Positions 28,507-38,661 of a stretch of 64,000 nt of DNA are shown piece by piece. The stretch's first letter is position 1; the number at the start of each line of letters is the position of its first letter. Source of the stretch: Acetobacterium woodii DSM 1030 (GTDB lineage Bacteria > Bacillota > Clostridia > Eubacteriales > Eubacteriaceae); NCBI RefSeq assembly GCF_000247605.1, contig NC_016894.1, positions 248,001-312,000 of the forward strand, read 5' to 3'. The notes under the pieces were generated by a model. That model worked only from the letters and a program-made list of their open reading frames with translations. It was not told where the DNA came from and ran no database searches. A program made the translations under genes and the position numbers.

Positions 28507-29373
28507 ATGGATTTATCAATTATTATTGTTAATTATAAAACAGAAGAATTAACTTCCAACTGTATTGATTCAATCATTAAAAGTAATACCAAAGGGTTGG
28601 ATTATGAAATCATCCTGGTGGACAATGCTTCGAACGATGGCAGTATCGAAGCAATTGAAAAACGCTTTTCCGAAATCCGAATTATTAAAAACCCTGAAAA
28701 TGATGGGTTTGCCAAGGGAAATAACATCGGAATCGAAGCGTCCAGGGGCGATTATATTTTGCTGTTAAATTCAGACACCATTGTTGAACAAAATACGTTA
28801 AAAGGGGCGGTGGCATTTATTAAAGATCACCGTCATATCGGGGCATTGGGATGTAAAATACTGTTGCCGTCAGGGAAGTTGGACCCGGCCTGTAAAAGGA
28901 GTTTCCCAACCCCTTTAAACGGGCTTTATCACAGTCTCAACCTGGATACGGCCTTTCCTGATAGTACCCGCTTTGGGGCGTATAACCTAACCTATGTCAA
29001 TGAAAACAAAACGTGCTCGATCGATTGTATTATGGGTGCTTTTATGCTTGTTCCACGGGCGGTTATTGAGCAGGTGGGAATGCTCGATGAAGATTATTTT
29101 ATGTATGGGGAAGATATTGACTGGTGCTACCGGATTAAAGCGGCCGGGTTCCAGGTCATGTATTATCCGGAAATCCGAATTTTTCATCATAAAAAAGCCA
29201 GTGGTATTGGCAAGCGGAATCCGAAGGTGATCGCGGCTTTTTATGATTCGATGATAATTTTTTATAATAAGCATTATCAAAACAAATACAATAAACTAAC
29301 GCGATGGTGTGTCATCACCGGAACAACAGTGATGAAGAGGATGGCACTGGCAAAAAATAAACGTCGAAAATAA
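28507..29373 (+). CDS. Glycosyltransferase family 2
   Basis: GT2 enzyme of 288 residues from MDLSIIIVNYKTEEL. Motifs are ILLLNSDTIVEQ (metal site) and MYGEDIDWCYRI (catalytic acid region), followed by the FHHKKASG segment common to rhamnosyltransferase-like proteins. The ATG is preferred over a TTG eleven codons upstream because AGAAAGG lies 6 bp before it. It is a neighbour of the polyprenyl glycosylphosphotransferase and probably adds sugars to the same lipid-linked chain. Confidence 0.9.
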   Translation: MDLSIIIVNYKTEELTSNCIDSIIKSNTKGLDYEIILVDNASNDGSIEAIEKRFSEIRIIKNPENDGFAKGNNIGIEASRGDYILLLNSDTIVEQNTLKGAVAFIKDHRHIGALGCKILLPSGKLDPACKRSFPTPLNGLYHSLNLDTAFPDSTRFGAYNLTYVNENKTCSIDCIMGAFMLVPRAVIEQVGMLDEDYFMYGEDIDWCYRIKAAGFQVMYYPEIRIFHHKKASGIGKRNPKVIAAFYDSMIIFYNKHYQNKYNKLTRWCVITGTTVMKRMALAKNKRRK

Positions 29374-29397
29374 AAACCATGATGGAGGGAGACTAAA

Positions 29398-30795
29398 ATG
29401 ATAAAAAGTAATCAACGTTTTTTTAACTTTATTTTGGTATTGTTTGACATCATTATTGTCACCGCGGCATTGTTATTTGCCTGGTATATCCGGTTTGTTT
29501 CGCCCTTTTTTGATGATGGGGTGCGAACCATGAATCTGGGTTCATATATTGATTTATTAGGTCTGATCATTCCGCTTTACCTGCTCCTGTTTCTTTTCTT
29601 TGGGCTCTATCAACCCTACCGAAAACAGCGTTTTTTTAAAGAGTTTCGCGAAATTATTTTAGCCAATAGCTTTGGCATTGCAATTGTTATGTCGATTCTA
29701 TTTACTATGAAAAGCATTCATTTTTCGCGATATATGTTGGGAATTTTCTTTTTAACCTCAACCTTATTAATGATTTTAGAGCGGGGCTCAATCCGCAAAA
29801 TTCTCAGAATGGCCCGGGAACGGGGTTTTAATATTAAATATCTTATTATTGTCGGAGCGGGAAGTATTGGTCAGACATTTGCCGCAAAAATTGTGGGTGA
29901 TCGCCAATTGGGTTATAAGATTTCGGGATATGTTGATGACTACTATCATAAAGGCGACAAGGACGGCATTCCGGTTTTAGGAACGACCCGTGAAATGAAT
30001 GAAATCCTGGAGGAATATCAGGTTGATGAGGTGATCATTGCATTGCCTAATACCAGCTATAAACGAATTGACGAGGTGATTGATATCTGTGAGTATCAGG
30101 GCATCAAAACGCAGATTATCCCCGACTATTTTCATTTAATTCAGGGAACAAAACCTTATTTTGATGAGTTGGACGGGATTCCATTGATTAATACCCGCTA
30201 TATTCCGCTTGATCAACCGGTTAACAAATGGATTAAGCGCAGTCTGGACATTATGCTTTCGATTTTGATTCTGATTTTGGTATCGCCAATTATGTTGATT
30301 ACCGCAATTCTGGTTAAAATAACGTCACCGGGTCCGATTATCTACAAACAAATTCGCGTTGGTATGGGTCGGAAAGAATTTTGGATTTATAAATTCCGAT
30401 CGATGCGATGTGATACATCAATTGCTGGGGAAACTGGCTGGACAACTGAAAATGATCCCCGAAAAACGAAGTTTGGGGCGTTTATCCGCAAAACAAGTAT
30501 TGATGAATTGCCGCAGTTTATGAATGTCTTAAAAGGTGATATGAGTATTGTTGGGCCAAGGCCGGAACGGCCCCATTATGTGACGCAATTCCAACACGAA
30601 ATTCCCAAGTATATGATTAAACATCACGTGCGGCCGGGAATTACCGGCTGGGCGCAGGTAAAGGGCTGGCGGGGCGATACTTCAATTCATAAACGAATTG
30701 AGTGTGACATTGAATATATTGAAAAATGGACGTTGTGGTTTGATATTAAAGTATTTTTTATGACCTTTAAAGCAGTATTTGAAAGTGGCTATTAA
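29398..30795 (+). CDS. Polyprenyl glycosylphosphotransferase (WbaP/exopolysaccharide initiating enzyme)
   Basis: Integral membrane enzyme of 465 residues that starts chain synthesis by moving a sugar 1-phosphate onto undecaprenyl phosphate. Four to five N-terminal helices are followed by a nucleotide-binding-like middle domain ([18 protein letters not shown]), then a fifth membrane segment and the catalytic sugar transferase domain (from about 275) with [38 protein letters not shown] and [15 protein letters not shown]. This full-length form usually transfers hexose 1-phosphate. AGGGAG lies before the ATG. Confidence 0.94.
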   Translation: MIKSNQRFFNFILVLFDIIIVTAALLFAWYIRFVSPFFDDGVRTMNLGSYIDLLGLIIPLYLLLFLFFGLYQPYRKQRFFKEFREIILANSFGIAIVMSILFTMKSIHFSRYMLGIFFLTSTLLMILERGSIRKILRMARERGFNIKYLIIVGAGSIGQTFAAKIVGDRQLGYKISGYVDDYYHKGDKDGIPVLGTTREMNEILEEYQVDEVIIALPNTSYKRIDEVIDICEYQGIKTQIIPDYFHLIQGTKPYFDELDGIPLINTRYIPLDQPVNKWIKRSLDIMLSILILILVSPIMLITAILVKITSPGPIIYKQIRVGMGRKEFWIYKFRSMRCDTSIAGETGWTTENDPRKTKFGAFIRKTSIDELPQFMNVLKGDMSIVGPRPERPHYVTQFQHEIPKYMIKHHVRPGITGWAQVKGWRGDTSIHKRIECDIEYIEKWTLWFDIKVFFMTFKAVFESGY

Positions 30796-30830
30796 AGCCC
30801 AGGGTATTTCTTAAAGCGAGGGTGGTGAGC

Positions 30831-32354
30831 ATGGAGCAAAGATTAAATAAAAAAAGCAAAAATTTTAAACCTTCAAACATCGGGAAGTTTATGCTTGTTA
30901 GGGTAAAAGAACGTTGGCTTTATGCAATCATTGGGGTATTTGTTTTTTTGGCGGCACTGTTTATTTTTGGTGGCTGGGAAGGCGAAGCGTTAATAATTTC
31001 AATCATGGTGTCATTTTTTAGTTTTGCTATTCTGCTATTTACCGGAAAACAGTTACACTGGGATGCATTGATAGTCATCATTTTTTTTGGGGTCATTTTT
31101 TGTTTGATCACCCCGATTTTAGATACGCCCGATGAAACGGCTCATTTAGCCCGGGCGATGTATGTCGCTGAAGGAAATTTTTTTGTCAGCAATGTTGAAT
31201 CAGAATTGACAATCAGTCAGGATTACGGCCGTTTGCATGAGCAAGCGCAAAAGACGATCCTGGAAAATGACTTAAATATTCATGACAGTAGTATCCATGC
31301 CGTTGAAAGTAACGGATTGAAAGCAACAAATGCCTATGCCTTTATATCTTACCTACCACAAGCGTTTGGGATTGGATTGGGGCGATTAGTCAATTTTAGT
31401 GTCCTCTGGTCGTTTTATCTGGGGAGAATAACCAATTTGCTTTTTTATACGGTGATGATTTCTTTGGCCATTAAGTTGACACCGGTTTTTAAACAGCTAT
31501 TTTTTGTGGTCGGAACGATACCAATGGGCGTGTATATTGCTGCTTCATATAATCAGGATTCTTTTGGAATCGGGATGATCCTGGTGACCATTGCATATTT
31601 CTTATATTTATCAAATAAGGAGGCTCATGCGATTCGGTTGATCAATATTGTTGTTTATATGGGCTTGTGTATGTTGATTACCTTATCAAAGTTTCCGTTT
31701 GTACTGCTTATTTTATTACCGGTCTTTATTTCCCCTGGGAAATTTGACAAACGCCGGACTTATCTGCTGGCCTATGCCGCGATTTTGATTACCGCTGTTT
31801 TTGCGGTCATCTGGATGAAGTCTTATTCGGCAATACCACATCCTTTTTTACCCGCTGGGGCTAATATGCAGGATCAAATAGAATTTTTATTCAGTTCGCC
31901 AATTGAAAATTTTCAGATATTAGGAAAAAATATTTTTGAAGGGCTGATAAACAATCTGATGTTATTTGATTTCGGATGGTTGTCTTATAGTTCCAATGGT
32001 CTGGGAATGTTGTATGTATTCTTTTTCGGAGCGATTTCGGTTTTTTACCCAAGAACCATGATGCAAAATAAACTGACGCGTCTGGGCAGTTTGGTGGTGC
32101 TTTTAGGTATTTATGTTGCGATTGAATTATCAATGTATTTAACATGGACGCCGGTTGGCCTGACAGTCATCAATGGGGTTCAAGGGCGCTATTTTATTGG
32201 ACTGCTGCCATTGGTACCATTAGTAGTGAATATTGGCCCCTCGTTTAGCCAGATCAATCCAATTCAGGCAAAACAATATCAGGAACTAATGACGATTATT
32301 CCGGTTTATTTTATCATGGCATCGTTAGCGCTGACGCTTAGCCAGTATTATTAA
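30831..32354 (+). CDS. Polytopic membrane protein, DUF2142-like, possible GT-C glycosyltransferase
   Basis: About 12 hydrophobic helices in 507 residues. The first large outside loop carries DTPDETAHLARAMY, the hallmark acidic segment of DUF2142 proteins, which resemble GT-C enzymes using polyprenyl-phosphate sugars. The last part shows NGVQGRYFIGLLPL. The start ATG at 30831 follows GCGAGGG. It starts a run of large membrane proteins in this locus. Enzyme activity is inferred from fold similarity and context. Confidence 0.75.
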   Translation: MEQRLNKKSKNFKPSNIGKFMLVRVKERWLYAIIGVFVFLAALFIFGGWEGEALIISIMVSFFSFAILLFTGKQLHWDALIVIIFFGVIFCLITPILDTPDETAHLARAMYVAEGNFFVSNVESELTISQDYGRLHEQAQKTILENDLNIHDSSIHAVESNGLKATNAYAFISYLPQAFGIGLGRLVNFSVLWSFYLGRITNLLFYTVMISLAIKLTPVFKQLFFVVGTIPMGVYIAASYNQDSFGIGMILVTIAYFLYLSNKEAHAIRLINIVVYMGLCMLITLSKFPFVLLILLPVFISPGKFDKRRTYLLAYAAILITAVFAVIWMKSYSAIPHPFLPAGANMQDQIEFLFSSPIENFQILGKNIFEGLINNLMLFDFGWLSYSSNGLGMLYVFFFGAISVFYPRTMMQNKLTRLGSLVVLLGIYVAIELSMYLTWTPVGLTVINGVQGRYFIGLLPLVPLVVNIGPSFSQINPIQAKQYQELMTIIPVYFIMASLALTLSQYY

Positions 32355-32437
32355 TTGAGTAAAGGCCGGCACAGCGACATTTTGATAAGTTTGATTGGCC
32401 GTTGAAGTTAATTTCGATAAAGGAAGTAGTAATATTT

Positions 32438-34594
32438 ATGCAAAACAACAAATGGATGAAAATAATGAGTTTAATGATAATAATCATTTTGCCTATTTTG
32501 ATGGAACTCTATTTTCTTATTATTGAAACGGTGATTTCCCCTAATGCCATTTTTAGCGTCGATTTTTATCAAAACTTTGGTTTGATAATCGGCTCGACGC
32601 GCTTCCTGGTGCTGTTTTTGGTTACAACGTTGATTGTTTTGGCACTTAATTATTTTGATCGAACAAAAATTTTTGATTATAGTTATCGTTATCGTTATCT
32701 GATTTGTGCGATTGTTTTGGTGGGATTGATATTATTTGAAATCCATGGTTCGTCAATACAATATTGGCAGGCTTTTTTTGATGGCTCGGAAAATTTCAAA
32801 CCGATTATTGGAATCAGTAGAAGTGTTCGTAGTGATGAATGGGCCGTTAATACTCCGATGATGATTTCGCAATACTTAAATCAGTCCGGTGCTTTTCCCT
32901 ATTTTAGTGATACGATTCGTGGCGCTTTGACGGATGTTTTTATTGTTTACGGTCAACCAGTCAAAAATATCGTTGAATTATTTAGACCTTTTCATTGGGG
33001 TTATTTATTATTATCACCTGCCAAAGGCCTTTCTTTTTTTTGGATGGGTCGAACGATAACATTATTTCTGGTTTCTTTTGAGTTTGCCATGATTTTGTCC
33101 CGAAAAAACAAAATTTTAGCATTGGCTTATGCGGTTCTGATGACTTGGTCACCAGTCGTGCAGTGGTGGTTTGCGGTTAATAATTTAGTTGAAATGCTGA
33201 TCTTTGGCCAACTGGCAATAATTATGGTGAAGTTATATCTAACAACCGCGAGTTATCGACTGCGCCTTTTATATGCGTTTGTTTTATTGATTTGTGCCGG
33301 CGGTTATGGGTTGGCTTTTTATCCGGCCTGGCAGGTACCACTCGCTTATGTGTTTTTGGCGTTATTGGTTGGAGTTGTCGTAGAAAATCGAAAAAAAGTG
33401 ACCTGGTCAAAAAAAGATACCTTAATTTTGATTGGCGTAATTTTAATTTTTTGCGCGGCGATGGGATATATTTTATCGCTATCTTATGATACAATTCTTT
33501 CGGTACTGGGGACCGTGTATCCGGGCAAACGTTTTGAAACTGGTGGCGGACAATTTTTTCGCTACTTTTTGTATCCCGGTAATTTATTTTTTCCGACATC
33601 CCGTGAACTGCCTTTTGGTAATGTTTGTGAACTTGCGGTATTTTTTGATTTTTTTCCAATGGGGATTTTATTAGCCCTATGGGTGTTATTAAAAGAAAAA
33701 AAACGCGATTGCTTGATTATTCTTTTCATCCTAAGTTATTTTGTGCTGTCGGGATTTTGTTTGATTCAATGGCCCGGTTGGTTAGCAAAAATTACGCTGC
33801 TTAGCTATACACAGCCATCACGGGTGTTTCTGGCAGTGGGATTATTAAATCTTTTAATGTTGATTCGGGCATTAACTTTAATTGAAACAGAATTTTCAAA
33901 AATGGTAAAATTAAGCATATCAATAATCGTGGCGCTGATCATGACAGCTTTGTCAATGGGCGTGTTTGAAGGGTACATCAATATTAAAATGGCTTTTATA
34001 GTAGCGCCTTTATTGGGTTTGTCGTTTTATCTTATTTTAAGCTGGAAAAAGGTCTATTTTCAAAAACTTTTCTTAGTTGTGTGTGTGGGAATTGTTTTTT
34101 TATCTGGATTTCTGGCTAATCCGGTTGTCAGTGGAACGGATGTCATATCCAGTCAGGAGATAATTAAAAAGATCAGTGAAGTGACGGCAAAAAGTAATCA
34201 ACTTTGGATTGTTGACTCAGAAGCGGCGGCGGGGTACCCGTTAATCAATATTCCGATTATGGCCGGCGCACCAACGATTAATTCGACCAATGTTTACCCG
34301 GATTTAGAGCGATGGCAATTACTTGATCCGGATGGATCAGATGAAGAAATATATAATCGTTATGCACATATCACCATTAATTTGATTGGTGATGTTGAAA
34401 AAACCAGTTTTGTATTGGATTCAGCGGATCTTTTCACGGTTAAATTAAACACTTCGGATTTGAAAGTTTTAGCGGTCGGTTATGTTTTGTCAAAACGAAA
34501 TTTGACCGAGTTGTCAAATGAGGAAGTAAAATTTATCCCATTGACAAGTGGTAATGGGTTTACAATATATGAATTAGAGTATCATGAAAGTTAA
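32438..34594 (+). CDS. Large polytopic membrane protein, GT-C-like, unknown function
   Basis: A 718-residue protein with roughly 14 hydrophobic helices and a C-terminal outside domain (about 590-718). A conserved-looking acidic loop (SVRSDEWAVNTPMM) follows the third helix, as seen in GT-C or YfhO-like glycan-modifying proteins. The ATG at 32438 follows AAGGAAG; the frame extends 12 codons upstream to a TTG without a good site. No family name is certain. Its position before two polyprenyl-phosphate glycosyltransferase genes suggests transfer of sugars outside the membrane. Confidence 0.6.
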   Translation: MQNNKWMKIMSLMIIIILPILMELYFLIIETVISPNAIFSVDFYQNFGLIIGSTRFLVLFLVTTLIVLALNYFDRTKIFDYSYRYRYLICAIVLVGLILFEIHGSSIQYWQAFFDGSENFKPIIGISRSVRSDEWAVNTPMMISQYLNQSGAFPYFSDTIRGALTDVFIVYGQPVKNIVELFRPFHWGYLLLSPAKGLSFFWMGRTITLFLVSFEFAMILSRKNKILALAYAVLMTWSPVVQWWFAVNNLVEMLIFGQLAIIMVKLYLTTASYRLRLLYAFVLLICAGGYGLAFYPAWQVPLAYVFLALLVGVVVENRKKVTWSKKDTLILIGVILIFCAAMGYILSLSYDTILSVLGTVYPGKRFETGGGQFFRYFLYPGNLFFPTSRELPFGNVCELAVFFDFFPMGILLALWVLLKEKKRDCLIILFILSYFVLSGFCLIQWPGWLAKITLLSYTQPSRVFLAVGLLNLLMLIRALTLIETEFSKMVKLSISIIVALIMTALSMGVFEGYINIKMAFIVAPLLGLSFYLILSWKKVYFQKLFLVVCVGIVFLSGFLANPVVSGTDVISSQEIIKKISEVTAKSNQLWIVDSEAAAGYPLINIPIMAGAPTINSTNVYPDLERWQLLDPDGSDEEIYNRYAHITINLIGDVEKTSFVLDSADLFTVKLNTSDLKVLAVGYVLSKRNLTELSNEEVKFIPLTSGNGFTIYELEYHES

Positions 34595-34607
34595 GAGGTA
34601 TTTCTTT

Positions 34608-35552
34608 ATGGAAGATATAAAAAAAACGGCAATACTCATTCCCTGTTATAATGAATCAAAAACGATTGAAAAAGTCATTAAGGATCATCAGGCAGTCATG
34701 CCACATGCTGAAATTTATGTCTATGATAATAATTCCAGTGATGGCACGGATGAAATCGCCCGTAATGCGGGCGCAATTGTGCGTTATGAGTATCGACAGG
34801 GGAAAGGCAATGTGGTCAGGTCGATGTTTAGAGACATTGATGCCGATTGTTACATTATGACCGACGGAGATGACACTTATCCGGCAGAGTTTGCCCTGGA
34901 ACTGGAAAAACAAATTTACAGCGAACGTGCCGATATGGTGATTGGCGATCGCTTATCTTCGACTTATTTTACTGAAAATAAGCGCCCGTTTCATAATATC
35001 GGAAACGTTCTGGTGCGAAAACTAATCAACGTTTTATTTAAAGCTGAAGTGAAAGATATCATGACCGGTTCCCGCGGGTTTACCAAAGCTTTTGTTAAGT
35101 CTTTTCCGGTAACATCAAAAGGATTTGAAATTGAAACGGAAATGACAATTTTTGCGTTGGACAATAATTTTAAAATTGTTGAGGTGCCAATTGATTATCG
35201 GGATCGTCCCGAAGGCAGTGAATCCAAACTCAATACCTATACCGACGGCTATAAAGTCCTAAGAACCATTGGAACACTTTTTAGAGATACCAAACCGTAT
35301 CTGTTTTTCTCGATTATTTCATTGATGTTGCTTTTAATTGGCGGGGCTTTTTTTGTACCAATTTTAATCAATTATTTTGAAACCGGAACCGTCGCTAAAT
35401 ATCCAACCTTGATTGTGATTACGGCTATGTGGATCATTGCGATCATCAGTTTTTTCAGTGGGGTCATCTTGCAAGTCTTGAAAAAACAGCATCGCCATAA
35501 TTTTGAGCGTTATTTAAACATGCTTAATGAAATTTGGCGTAAAGAGGGTTGA
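34608..35552 (+). CDS. GT2 polyprenyl-phosphate sugar synthase-like (DPM/GtrB type)
   Basis: GT2 enzyme of 314 residues with the N-terminus ILIPCYNESKTIEKV and the metal motif MTDGDDTYPAE, followed by two C-terminal membrane helices (about 232-255 and 265-290). This architecture is that of dolichol-phosphate-mannose synthase-like bacterial enzymes that load a sugar onto undecaprenyl phosphate. The ATG at 34608 was chosen because AGAGG lies 10 bp upstream; an ATG at 34584 overlaps the previous gene. Confidence 0.85.
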   Translation: MEDIKKTAILIPCYNESKTIEKVIKDHQAVMPHAEIYVYDNNSSDGTDEIARNAGAIVRYEYRQGKGNVVRSMFRDIDADCYIMTDGDDTYPAEFALELEKQIYSERADMVIGDRLSSTYFTENKRPFHNIGNVLVRKLINVLFKAEVKDIMTGSRGFTKAFVKSFPVTSKGFEIETEMTIFALDNNFKIVEVPIDYRDRPEGSESKLNTYTDGYKVLRTIGTLFRDTKPYLFFSIISLMLLLIGGAFFVPILINYFETGTVAKYPTLIVITAMWIIAIISFFSGVILQVLKKQHRHNFERYLNMLNEIWRKEG

Positions 35553-35619
35553 TATTGAATAATAATACATTGATAAAGACTGGATTTGAATCAATAACTA
35601 TAAATTGCAAAAGAGCTCG

Positions 35620-35653
35620 GTAATTGCAAAACGGCTGTGAGTTTTGCAATTAC
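35620..35653 (+). repeat. Short palindromic element with TAATTGC ends
   Basis: Perfect 13-bp inverted repeat (GTAATTGCAAAAC at 35620-35632, GTTTTGCAATTAC at 35641-35653) with an 8-nt loop. Its left end and loop (GTAATTGCAAAACGGCTGTG) closely match the left end of the 165-bp element at 58648. It ends 37 bp before the start of the next glycosyltransferase. Confidence 0.7.
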
Positions 35654-35689
35654 TTAATGATAAAATATATGATAAAAGGGGAAAAACGA

Positions 35690-36850
35690 TTGGAAGAAAG
35701 AGAAGTTGAGCTAACGATTTTAATGCCCTGTTTAAATGAAGCGGAAACATTAGAAATTTGTATAAAAAAAGCGATGTCCTTTTTAACGGACAATCATGTT
35801 GACGGAGAAGTACTGATTGCCGATAATGGCAGTACCGATGGCTCCCAGGAGATTGCCAGAAGAAATGGGGCCCGCGTTGTAGATATCGAACAAAAAGGGT
35901 ATGGGAGTGCTTTGCGAGGCGGCAGTGAAAAAGCCAGAGGTAAATATGTTGTGATGGGTGATGCCGACGACAGTTATAATTTTTTGAATCTGATGCCCTT
36001 TTTGGAAAAATTAAGAGCTGGTTATGAATTGGTCATGGGGAATCGCTTTAAAGGCGGGATTGAAAAAGGGGCGATGCCGCCGCTACATAAGTATTTAGGA
36101 AATCCGGTGTTATCATTTATCGGGCGGATTTTTTATCCCAGTGATATCAAGGATTTTCATTGTGGGTTGAGAGGTTACAACCGGGCGGCTATTCAGAGTC
36201 TGCAATTACAGACAACCGGAATGGAATATGCCAGCGAAATGGTGGTTCAGGCAACTTTACATAAACTGAAGATGATTGAGGTGCCAACAACGCTATCACC
36301 AGATGGCCGAACAAGACCACCGCATTTAAGAAGCTGGCGCGACGGCTGGCGACATCTGAAATTTTTAATGATGTACAGTCCCAATTGGACGTTTTTATAT
36401 CCCGGTCTGATCTTGTCAGTGATTGGTCTTCTGATAATGGTGATCATTGGGATCGGCCCGTCACGGATCGGAGCGGTTAATTTTGGGATCAACACGATGA
36501 TGTATGGAGCGACCAGTTTGTTGGTGGGGGTTAATATCAGCTTGTTTTCAATGTTTACCAAAGCGTATGCCCTAAGTTCCGGGTTTATTCCCAATAGTCC
36601 TAAAACCGTTAGTCTGCTGGAAAGATTCACGGTTGAAAAAGGGGTTGTCATTGGGGTTATTTTAACCATTTTGGGAATAATTGCGACGATTATTGCCTTT
36701 GTGATTTGGGGGAGTCATTCGTTTGGTAATCTCCAACCGGAATCCATTATGAAGATAACGATTCCCGCAACGACACTCATTGCCATCGGGATTGAATTGG
36801 TATTTGCGAGTTTCTTTTTGGGAATCCTCGAAATTGAGCGAAAAAAATAA
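35690..36850 (+). CDS. GT2 polyprenyl-phosphate sugar synthase-like protein with C-terminal membrane helices
   Basis: A 386-residue GT2 enzyme. The N-terminus LTILMPCLNEAETL, the loop KGYGSALRGG and the metal motif MGDADDSYNF are typical of enzymes that make polyprenyl-phosphate glucose or similar. Four membrane helices fill residues about 235-380. The TTG start follows AAAGGGG at 8 bp; in-frame ATG codons at 35657 and 35669 lack good sites. It pairs with the similar gene just upstream, so two different lipid-linked sugars may be made. Confidence 0.83.
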   Translation: MEEREVELTILMPCLNEAETLEICIKKAMSFLTDNHVDGEVLIADNGSTDGSQEIARRNGARVVDIEQKGYGSALRGGSEKARGKYVVMGDADDSYNFLNLMPFLEKLRAGYELVMGNRFKGGIEKGAMPPLHKYLGNPVLSFIGRIFYPSDIKDFHCGLRGYNRAAIQSLQLQTTGMEYASEMVVQATLHKLKMIEVPTTLSPDGRTRPPHLRSWRDGWRHLKFLMMYSPNWTFLYPGLILSVIGLLIMVIIGIGPSRIGAVNFGINTMMYGATSLLVGVNISLFSMFTKAYALSSGFIPNSPKTVSLLERFTVEKGVVIGVILTILGIIATIIAFVIWGSHSFGNLQPESIMKITIPATTLIAIGIELVFASFFLGILEIERKK

Positions 36851-36852
36851 CG

Positions 36853-36895
36853 AATAACAGACAAGCTAGAGAAACCATTTAGTTTGTCTGTTATT
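36853..36895 (+). other. 16-bp intercistronic hairpin
   Basis: Arms 36853-36868 and 36880-36895 pair over 16 bp with one G-U; the loop is 11 nt. No T-run follows the stem. It lies 2 bp after the preceding stop codon and may protect the upstream transcript or reduce read-through. Confidence 0.5.
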
Positions 36896-36935
36896 ATGTT
36901 CGGAAATGATCGAAAACAATAAGGAAGGTGAACCT

Positions 36936-38651
36936 GTGACAAGCACGATATCTGGATCTGAAAAAAACAAAATAAGCAGTTTTATAAATCGCCATCAATT
37001 GTTGATTTTTATGGTAGTCGTGATTATTTTAAAACAATTGTTGGTCATTGGATTACCGCTTTTTGCGCATGCCGGAGCGGGGCATGATGATCGATTAATG
37101 ATTAATATGGCCAATGCGTTGATTAATGGCGAATGGTTGGGTGATTATTCCGAAAAAACCCTGGTAAAAGGCCTTTTTTTTCCGCTGCTGCTGACGATTA
37201 ATCATATTCTGGGGATTCCTTATTCAATCGGAATACCGGGGTTTTATTCATTGGCCTGTGTTATTTTTATCTTCGGGATTAAACGGTTATTCCCAACGGA
37301 TTTTCCCTTGTATCTGATTTTTATGGCGTTGATCTTTAATCCGATTTCATTTGCCGATGAAACTTTTTTGCGGGTTTATCGAAATAGCGTGACGGCAGCA
37401 CAAGCTTTAATTGTAATTGGGTGCATGTTTGCCATTTATCTGAACCGTTTTGAAAAACCATGGATTCAATTATTGTGGGCTTTGGGGGCGGGGGTAGGAT
37501 TGGCTTCCTTATGGCATACCCGGGAAGATGGCATCTGGATCATTCCGTTGGTAATGGGAGTGATTGTGATTACCTGTTTGTCAATTTTCTTTAATAAAGA
37601 AGAGCAAAAATGGCAAAAGGCCAGAAGTATTCTGATTAGCTGGATACCAATCGGAATACTGATGTTAAGTGTCATGATTATTTCCGGTATTAATTATGCG
37701 CAATATGGGATATACACCACCAATGAGTTAAATAACAGCAACTTTACGCAGGCGATCAAGCTGATTTATGCGGTCAAACCTAATGAAGATATCAATCGGA
37801 CATCGGTGCCACGAAGCTCAGTGGAAAAAATATATGCGGTATCACCGACGCTTAACAGTATCCGCGATCAACTCGACGCCAGTTTGGACCGTTGGTCCTG
37901 GTATGAAAAAGACGCCAAAGTCAGACAGGTTGAAGACGGCTTTTTTTTCTGGGCGTTAAGGGAAGCGGTGGCGAATTCCGGTTATTATGAAAATGCCGGG
38001 AAAGCCAATGCTTTTTATCAAAAGGTGGCCGATGAATTGTCAGCTGGTTTTGAAAAAGGCGAATTGATGAAAAGACCGACCATGCCGTCGGCGCTGATGT
38101 CGCCTTGGCGTGATGCTTATTGGGAAGCGTTGCCGGCCGCTTTTTTTCGCACGATGGATTATGTCGTGGGGTATGAGGCCATCGAAACGACGATGACCGA
38201 CAGCATCGACGACGGTAAAAATGGAATTCAATTGTTTGAAGAAATTACAAAAAATCCGGCCTATCGCCAGGGCGAACGAATTCGACTACGAAACCAAATC
38301 AGGATAACGATTTTAAATGCCATAACAGTGATCTATCAGCTCACGGGAAGGCTTGTTTTTATGGTTTCCGTTTTAGCATATATAGGAATTTCGCTTGGCA
38401 CGCTTTTTAAAAAATGGCGCCAAAAATATCGGCTGTTAGACTGTTGGCTGGTTTTATCGGCGTTGATATTAAGTGCAATAGTAGTGGCAATTGGCGTTGC
38501 TTATACAGATATTTCAGCTTATGTGGCGGTTTCGTATTGGTATCTGGCCGGAGCTTATCCGTTAATTTGCGTATTTAATGTGATGGCGCTATATAAAATG
38601 ATGGAAATAATAATCGCCGTCGGATATAAAAAAAGAAAAACTAAAAGATAA
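36936..38651 (+). CDS. Polytopic membrane protein, GT-C-like, unknown function
   Basis: A 571-residue protein with a short cytoplasmic N-terminus, about 11 hydrophobic helices and a long hydrophilic loop (about 250-450). The first outside loop has HAGAGHDDRLMINMANALI followed by a GEWLGDY segment, an acidic pair in the place where GT-C glycosyltransferases keep their catalytic aspartates. The GTG start follows GGAAGGTG. It lies just before the SMR pair. Function is inferred from this and from context. Confidence 0.65.
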   Translation: MTSTISGSEKNKISSFINRHQLLIFMVVVIILKQLLVIGLPLFAHAGAGHDDRLMINMANALINGEWLGDYSEKTLVKGLFFPLLLTINHILGIPYSIGIPGFYSLACVIFIFGIKRLFPTDFPLYLIFMALIFNPISFADETFLRVYRNSVTAAQALIVIGCMFAIYLNRFEKPWIQLLWALGAGVGLASLWHTREDGIWIIPLVMGVIVITCLSIFFNKEEQKWQKARSILISWIPIGILMLSVMIISGINYAQYGIYTTNELNNSNFTQAIKLIYAVKPNEDINRTSVPRSSVEKIYAVSPTLNSIRDQLDASLDRWSWYEKDAKVRQVEDGFFFWALREAVANSGYYENAGKANAFYQKVADELSAGFEKGELMKRPTMPSALMSPWRDAYWEALPAAFFRTMDYVVGYEAIETTMTDSIDDGKNGIQLFEEITKNPAYRQGERIRLRNQIRITILNAITVIYQLTGRLVFMVSVLAYIGISLGTLFKKWRQKYRLLDCWLVLSALILSAIVVAIGVAYTDISAYVAVSYWYLAGAYPLICVFNVMALYKMMEIIIAVGYKKRKTKR

Positions 38652-38661
38652 TGAGGGTCTC

